A DNA stretch of 44,817 bases from JAEUIZ01 sp046155605 (GTDB taxonomy: Bacteria; Planctomycetota; Phycisphaerae; Phycisphaerales; UBA1924). The notes below the pieces were generated by a model. That model saw only the letters and a list, made by a program, of their open reading frames with translations, did not search any database and was not told the DNA's origin. The position numbers and the translations under genes are program-made. Numbering within the stretch: the first letter of the stretch is position 1; each line of letters starts with the position of its first letter. The stretch covers positions 1 to 44,817 of the forward strand of contig JBJXFQ010000001.1 in assembly GCA_046155605.1 (NCBI GenBank). Reading direction: 5' to 3'. Of this stretch, positions 40,892 through 44,817 are shown piece after piece.

Positions 40892-41276
40892 CGGGCGGCC
40901 GATCCAGAGTGCGGGCGCGGTCCGCGGCCAACTCCGCGGCAAGCGTCGTGCGCAGGCGGCGCAGGTGCCGGCGATGGTGACCCACCGACTGGCTCATGTC
41001 GATGAGCGCGAGTACCAACACGAGCCCCATCGCCGCCGTGACGACGAGCCAGACGAGGACGTAAGTCCGCGCGCGGGCGGGCTCGGCAATCCCGAAGGCA
41101 TAGGTCGCCACCGGCGTGACCAGCATCATGATGACGGTCGTCGCGGTGCGGAGGCGCTTGCGACGCGGCTCAAGGCTCGAACTCTGAAGTGAGATGAGAT
41201 GCACCGCGAGCACCAGCAGAAAGAGCCCGCCCACCGAGCATGCCACCCACGCCGGAACCAGCGGTTCGCTCGTCAT
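40881..41276 (-). CDS. Small membrane protein, function unknown
   Basis: 131 residues from ATG 41276, overlapping the maf stop by 4 bp (ATGA). There are three hydrophobic segments: ACSVGGLFLLVLAVHLISL (about 11-30), TTVIMMLVTPVATYAFGI (about 46-64) and YVLVWLVVTAAMGLVLVLALI (about 72-93). The C-terminus is a basic, helical cytoplasmic tail (HHRRHLRRLRTTLAAELAADRA). The gene ends overlapping lpxK. Its place in a tight maf-lpxK run suggests an envelope role, but no family is recognised. Confidence 0.7.
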   Translation of the reverse strand: MTSEPLVPAWVACSVGGLFLLVLAVHLISLQSSSLEPRRKRLRTATTVIMMLVTPVATYAFGIAEPARARTYVLVWLVVTAAMGLVLVLALIDMSQSVGHHRRHLRRLRTTLAAELAADRARTLDRPPGAS

Positions 41277-41911
41277 GACAGGGAATCGTATGGTCCGCTC
41301 GCGTCTGAAGGCGTGACACCAAAGCGGCGAAGCATCGGCATCAGCCGCGTCATCGGCAAGCCCATGATGGTCCCCGGATCGCCCCCAAACTCGATCGGCC
41401 AGCCCGCCGCCAGCCGTTCGGAGAGGTTGTACGCCCCGGCCTTCCCGCGCCACAGGTCCGACGCTACGTAACCAGCAAGCGCGGCATCAGAGAGAGCGCC
41501 TACACGCACCGTGGCGCGATCGACAAGGAACTCACGGCGGATGCCGCCAGCCTCACGCCACACGAGCGCCACGCCCGTCAGCACGTCATGGTCACGCTCG
41601 ACAAACGCTCGGAGCATCGCGCCGGCATGGTCGGCATCGCGCGGCTGCCCGATCAGCGTGTCATCAAGCACGCAGACCGTGTCCGCGCCGATGACCAACG
41701 ACCCCGCCGGCGCGACGACCAGCCCCGCCGCGGCTTTCAAATAGGCCAGCGACGCGACCCAGCCCGCCGGCGAAGCACACCCACGCTCCAAGATGCCGTC
41801 GTCGACGCCCGTTTCCACGGCATCGTGCCCGATGCCATGCTGGCGCAACAACTCTCGACGCCGTGGAGAGCGGCTGGCGAGGATCACTGGGCGAAGGAAA
41901 TCGGTCGTCAT
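41273..41911 (-). CDS. maf: Maf-like nucleotide pyrophosphatase
   Basis: 212 residues from ATG 41911. The family hydrolyses non-canonical or regular nucleoside triphosphates and can inhibit septum formation. The signature ILASRSPRRRELL is at the start, VIGADTVCVLD holds the catalytic Asp region, and DHDVLTGVALV and GKAGAYNLSERLAAGWPIEFGGDPGTIMGLPM complete the family profile (the usual AGGYGIQG is AGAYNLSE). It begins a run of four tightly spaced genes ending with hldE/ASCH. It diverges from the amidase gene at 42026. Confidence 0.92.
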   Translation of the reverse strand: MTTDFLRPVILASRSPRRRELLRQHGIGHDAVETGVDDGILERGCASPAGWVASLAYLKAAAGLVVAPAGSLVIGADTVCVLDDTLIGQPRDADHAGAMLRAFVERDHDVLTGVALVWREAGGIRREFLVDRATVRVGALSDAALAGYVASDLWRGKAGAYNLSERLAAGWPIEFGGDPGTIMGLPMTRLMPMLRRFGVTPSDASGPYDSLS

Positions 41912-42025
41912 CCTGGGTTCACGGTCATGGCTTCTCGGGTATGCCGCCCCACCGGAACGGATTGTGGATGCCATGTTGTACGCCGCCCCGGCCCGCAGAA
42001 CGCGAAGTTCCGACTACGCTTGCAC

Positions 42026-42802
42026 ATGCGGGCCCACCTTGTCCAAATCGATATAGCCTGGGAGGATCGGAAGGCCAACTTTGCGCGCGCGCGCGCGCTC
42101 CTGGACGATGCCGACGTCGAACCGGGCGATCTCATCGTCTTGCCGGAGATGTTCGATACCGGTTTCTCAATGGCGACCGAACGGACGGCGGATACGGACG
42201 GCGCGACGCTGCGGTTTCTGGGCGATATGGCGCGCGAGTTTCGGGCCACGGTGCAAGGGGGACGTACGGTGGCCGTCGGGGCCATGGCGCACAATCGCGC
42301 CCCAGTGCTCGGGCCGGATGGGGCGTTGATCGCCGAGTACGCCAAGATCCATCCCTTTACCTACGGCAAGGAGCACGAGCGGTTCATCGGCGGGACCGAG
42401 GTCGTGACGTATGAGTGGCGGTGGGGGGCCGAGTCGATCCGCGTGTGCCCGGCGATCTGCTATGACCTTCGATTTCCCGAACTCTTTCGACTGGGCCTGC
42501 GTCGCGGCGCGGAGGTCTATGCCATCGGTGCAAACTGGCCCGAGGCTCGGCAGCACCACTGGCGGGCGCTGCTGATCGCGCGAGCGATCGAGAATCAGGC
42601 GGTGGTACTCGGGGTCAATCGCACGGGGAAGGACATAAATCTAAACTATGCAGGAGGAACGATCGCGGTGAGCGCGACCGGCGAAGTCCTGGGAGAACTG
42701 GCGATGGCTGAGGGTGTACTAAGCCTGGAGGCTGACATCAAGGCCGCACGCGGATGGCGGAGCAGGTTTCCGGCATGGCGTGATTCGCGACTGAATTCCT
42801 AG
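42026..42802 (+). CDS. Carbon-nitrogen hydrolase (nitrilase superfamily, omega-amidase-like)
   Basis: 258 residues from ATG 42026; the longer upstream frame is antisense to maf. The catalytic triad is E41 (LPEMFDTGFS), K107 (EYAKIHPFTYGKEH) and C145 (PAICYDLRFPELF). The FDTGFSM and KIHPF segments are typical of YafV/Nit2-type omega-amidases, which hydrolyse alpha-ketoglutaramate from glutamine transamination in the cytoplasm. No signal peptide. The neighbour on the right is an unrelated response regulator. Confidence 0.9.
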   Translation: MRAHLVQIDIAWEDRKANFARARALLDDADVEPGDLIVLPEMFDTGFSMATERTADTDGATLRFLGDMAREFRATVQGGRTVAVGAMAHNRAPVLGPDGALIAEYAKIHPFTYGKEHERFIGGTEVVTYEWRWGAESIRVCPAICYDLRFPELFRLGLRRGAEVYAIGANWPEARQHHWRALLIARAIENQAVVLGVNRTGKDINLNYAGGTIAVSATGEVLGELAMAEGVLSLEADIKAARGWRSRFPAWRDSRLNS

Positions 42803-42835
42803 GTAATTGTGCATGATTTACGTTCCCAAGTCTCG

Positions 42836-42865
42836 TTGCCACGGGGCCGCTGAGTCCGGTATGAT
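42836..42865 (+). promoter_or_regulatory. Putative promoter of the FixJ-like regulator
   Basis: TTGCCA (42836-42841) and TATGAT (42860-42865) are 18 bp apart, with a predicted start near 42872 and ATG 42895 shortly after. Good -10 match. Confidence 0.55.
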
Positions 42866-42894
42866 CGTGGCCAGGGTGTATCGGAGAAGTGGCC

Positions 42895-43473
42895 ATGACC
42901 GGAACACGGGGAGTTATTTGCGTCGTTGATGATGACGACGCGGTGCGACGTGGGCTCAGTGAGTTATTCGTGCGCGCCGGATACAGCGTCATGGAATACT
43001 CGTCTGCACCGGCTTTGCTGGATGCATCGTGGACGCAGCCGCCGGCGTGTGTTGTGGTGGATCTCGTGCTGCCAGAGGTGAGCGGGATCGAGATGCTCTC
43101 AAAGATGCGGGAACGTGGCACGCGCGTACCGACGATCATGGTGACCGCGCACGGTGATGTGCCGACCGCGGTTCAGGCCATCAAGGCCGGGGCGTATGAC
43201 TTCGTCGAGAAGCCATTCGTGCCGGAGCACTTGTTGCAGCGAGTTGACGACGCGGTGCGTGACGGCCAAGCGTCGGCTAAGTCCGGCCCGGGGCGGCTGA
43301 CCCATCGGCAGCAAGAGATCTACGACCGGCTCAACCTCGGTGCGACGCCCGAGGACGTCGCCAAGGCGCTCAGCCTGAGCATCAAGACCGTGTACGCGCA
43401 TCGGCAGGCGATCATGGACAAACTCCGACTGGGGTCGCGAGAGATCGCCAAGGTTGTGCGCGAGGAGCCTTGA
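42895..43473 (+). CDS. FixJ/NarL-type response regulator (orphan)
   Basis: 192 residues from ATG 42895, with GGAG 8 nt upstream (GTG 42889 is an alternative). The receiver domain has CVVDDDD, phosphoacceptor D56 in VVVDLVLPEVSG, a TAHGD with T84, and K106 in DFVEKPF. The last 60 residues are a LuxR/FixJ-type helix-turn-helix: LTHRQQEIYDRLNLGATPEDVAKALSLSIKTVYAHRQAIMDKL. The linker is short, as in FixJ. No histidine kinase lies within the window. The target could be the repeat-protein gene just downstream, but nothing shows this. Confidence 0.93.
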   Translation: MTGTRGVICVVDDDDAVRRGLSELFVRAGYSVMEYSSAPALLDASWTQPPACVVVDLVLPEVSGIEMLSKMRERGTRVPTIMVTAHGDVPTAVQAIKAGAYDFVEKPFVPEHLLQRVDDAVRDGQASAKSGPGRLTHRQQEIYDRLNLGATPEDVAKALSLSIKTVYAHRQAIMDKLRLGSREIAKVVREEP

Positions 43474-43601
43474 GTCAGGTCCGATAGCAGGCTCCGGAGC
43501 GAGGGGTGCCTTTGAGACGATTTCGGCAGAATCCGTGATCCCGCAGGTGTGCGGATGGTGTTTCTTCTGGTGACGCACCGCGTTATCAAAGAGGAACCAC
43601 C

Positions 43602-44817
43602 ATGCTCACCCATCGTTCGTCCGTCTCATTGCTCGCTCTTGTTGCCGGCCTCGCGGTCTCCACGGCCAAGGCCGACCCCGACTCGCTTCTCATGTGGGCC
43701 AACGCCGCGGGCGGTGCCGCCTCGCTCGCGGGCAACTGGTCACCGGCTCTTGTGCCGTCCGCCGCGGACGACCTGACCTTCGCGGTGGCTGCGGGTTACG
43801 CCGTGACGTTCTCCAACCTCGTGCCCAGCAGCCGAACGATGGCGTTCCGCGCGGGCACCGTGACGCTCACCATGAGCAGCCCGCACACCGTCAGCACCGG
43901 GATCACGATCGGCGACACCAACGCCCTGACGGGGACGATGACCCTCGCCAGCGGCGCGCTCAACTCCACGGCGAGCGTGAACCTGGGCATGAACGCCGGG
44001 AGCACCGGCATCCTGAACGTGGCCGATGATTCCGCCGACTTCAATATCACTGGCGCGACCGCGGACATGACCGTCGGCGTCAACGGCGACGCGGCCATGA
44101 ACATTACAGGCGGCGGGCGGGTGCAGGTGGCGGATCAGTTTATCGTGGGGAGTAACGCGAGCTCGTCGCCGACGCTGACGGTGTCCGGCGCGCAGGCGAT
44201 TTCTCCGTTTCAGCGTTCGACGCTGGCGGTGCTGGGCACGAGCCAGTCGCGGCTCGGGCAGGGCGGCGACGCCACCGTGAGCATCGCCAACGGTGCTCTC
44301 GCGTCGTTCGCCAGCGACCTCGTCGTATCCAACGGCAGCGCGTCGATCAGCACCGTCACGATCGGCGGTGGCGGCGGGATCGGCGGGATTCTCGACGCGG
44401 AATTGACCGTGGCCGGTGACCTGCTCCTGGGCACGAATACCTCCGCCGCCGCACCCGGCGGCACCGCGACCGTCACGCTCAACGCCAACGGCCTGCTCAC
44501 CGTCGGCGGAACGCTCAACCTCGGAACCGACCCCGACGGCGGCACCGCAACCCTCATCATCAACAACGACTCGGTCGTCGAGGCCGGCAGTTTCGTGGAC
44601 GGCGCGTTCGGAACGCTCGATCACGACGACGGCACGCTCCGCATCAACGGCGGCACCTACACCGGGCACGCCGATCCGCTCGTCGTTACAGGCACCGGCG
44701 GGCCCACGCTGAACCTCACCGGGGGTCTGACGAAAACACTCGCCCCCGCGGGCGCGGTCGGCCTCATCGTGGGCGACGACCTCGGCGCAGGAACCTGGTC
44801 CGGCACACTCCTCATCG
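43602..44817 (+). CDS. Large exported repeat protein, N-terminal part (partial)
   Basis: The frame from ATG 43602 runs open to the window's edge, giving at least 405 residues; the 3' end is missing. GAGGAACC lies upstream. Signal peptide: SLLALVAGLAVSTAKA. Then WANAAGGAASLAGNWSPALVPSAADDLTF, the typical start of autotransporter/PEP-CTERM beta-solenoid proteins, followed by short Gly/Thr/Asn-rich beta repeats (TVGVNGDAAMNITGGGRVQVADQF; GTATVTLNANGLLTVGGTLNLGT). It probably forms a beta-helix and is exported to the surface. Whether it ends with an autotransporter barrel, PEP-CTERM or dockerin-like tail cannot be seen. Confidence 0.82.
   Translation, partial: MLTHRSSVSLLALVAGLAVSTAKADPDSLLMWANAAGGAASLAGNWSPALVPSAADDLTFAVAAGYAVTFSNLVPSSRTMAFRAGTVTLTMSSPHTVSTGITIGDTNALTGTMTLASGALNSTASVNLGMNAGSTGILNVADDSADFNITGATADMTVGVNGDAAMNITGGGRVQVADQFIVGSNASSSPTLTVSGAQAISPFQRSTLAVLGTSQSRLGQGGDATVSIANGALASFASDLVVSNGSASISTVTIGGGGGIGGILDAELTVAGDLLLGTNTSAAAPGGTATVTLNANGLLTVGGTLNLGTDPDGGTATLIINNDSVVEAGSFVDGAFGTLDHDDGTLRINGGTYTGHADPLVVTGTGGPTLNLTGGLTKTLAPAGAVGLIVGDDLGAGTWSGTLLI

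Noticed and set aside
1..44817. tRNA, rRNA or integrase/transposase genes
   Set aside because: No cloverleaf, rRNA core sequence, DDE or tyrosine-recombinase signature was recognised by eye; a dedicated scan was not possible here.

Overview
The window looks like chromosomal DNA of a high-GC planctomycete, most likely of the class Phycisphaerae. The markers are family traits seen in the translations: a cysteine-containing dockerin-like tail (ANCDGST..P.LNV.DF.CF.N.FA.GC) on five proteins, a prepilin-like protein with a C-terminal H-X9-DG motif, PEP-CTERM-type tails, HAF-repeat exported proteins, a C-terminal CGYDL...CPECG zinc ribbon, and lipid A/heptose genes that imply a lipopolysaccharide outer membrane. 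No rRNA, tRNA, insertion sequence, integrase or CRISPR array was recognised.

Layout. 1-7.6 kb: end of a dockerin-tailed protein, UDP-glucose dehydrogenase (minus), then a plus-strand run of methyltransferase, polyprenyl synthase, aspartate-semialdehyde dehydrogenase, H-X9-DG prepilin-like protein and tyrosyl-tRNA synthetase. 7.7-11.6 kb (minus): HicA-like/HicB pair, UvrC-like nuclease, double-thioredoxin protein and zinc-ribbon membrane protein. 11.7-16.3 kb: a lipoprotein cysteine-protease-like gene split by an in-frame TAG, YggS, peroxiredoxin and a PhoR/PhoB-like two-component pair. 16.6-19.2 kb: two paralogous OprP/OprO-like porins facing away from that pair, which suggests a phosphate-type regulon. 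19.3-22.0 kb: a secreted HExxH metalloprotease whose best start lies in an 8-bp tandem repeat and is out of frame, then a PEP-CTERM-type protein. 22.0-28.1 kb: TetR regulator, three HAF-repeat proteins and a beta-propeller protein, several with the dockerin-like tail. 28.1-31.8 kb: flotillin and NfeD-like partner, then YbaB and a Nudix hydrolase. 32.0-33.7 kb: a lower-GC patch with a PLD-family nuclease, a 71-residue unknown protein and a truncated DNA methyltransferase. 33.8-37.9 kb: a duplicated ABC-2 permease, a PEP-CTERM protein and a P-domain/dockerin protein. 37.9-41.9 kb (minus): Maf, membrane protein, LpxK, HldE and ASCH protein, tightly packed with overlapping start/stop codons. 42.0-44.8 kb: nitrilase-family amidase, orphan FixJ-like response regulator and the start of a large exported repeat protein.

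How the parts relate. Housekeeping genes (tyrS, asd, uvrC, lpxK, hldE, maf, ybaB) alternate with exported and surface proteins. The most unusual signals are (a) the octanucleotide repeat at the 5' end of the metalloprotease gene, which fits an on/off frame switch currently off; (b) the PLD nuclease patch joined to a methyltransferase gene cut off before its SAM-binding motif; (c) the in-frame stop between the Cys and His of the cysteine-protease-like lipoprotein; and (d) small families of intergenic stem-loop repeats. Start sites were chosen by hand from ribosome-binding sites, signal peptides and overlaps, and alternatives are stated where uncertain.
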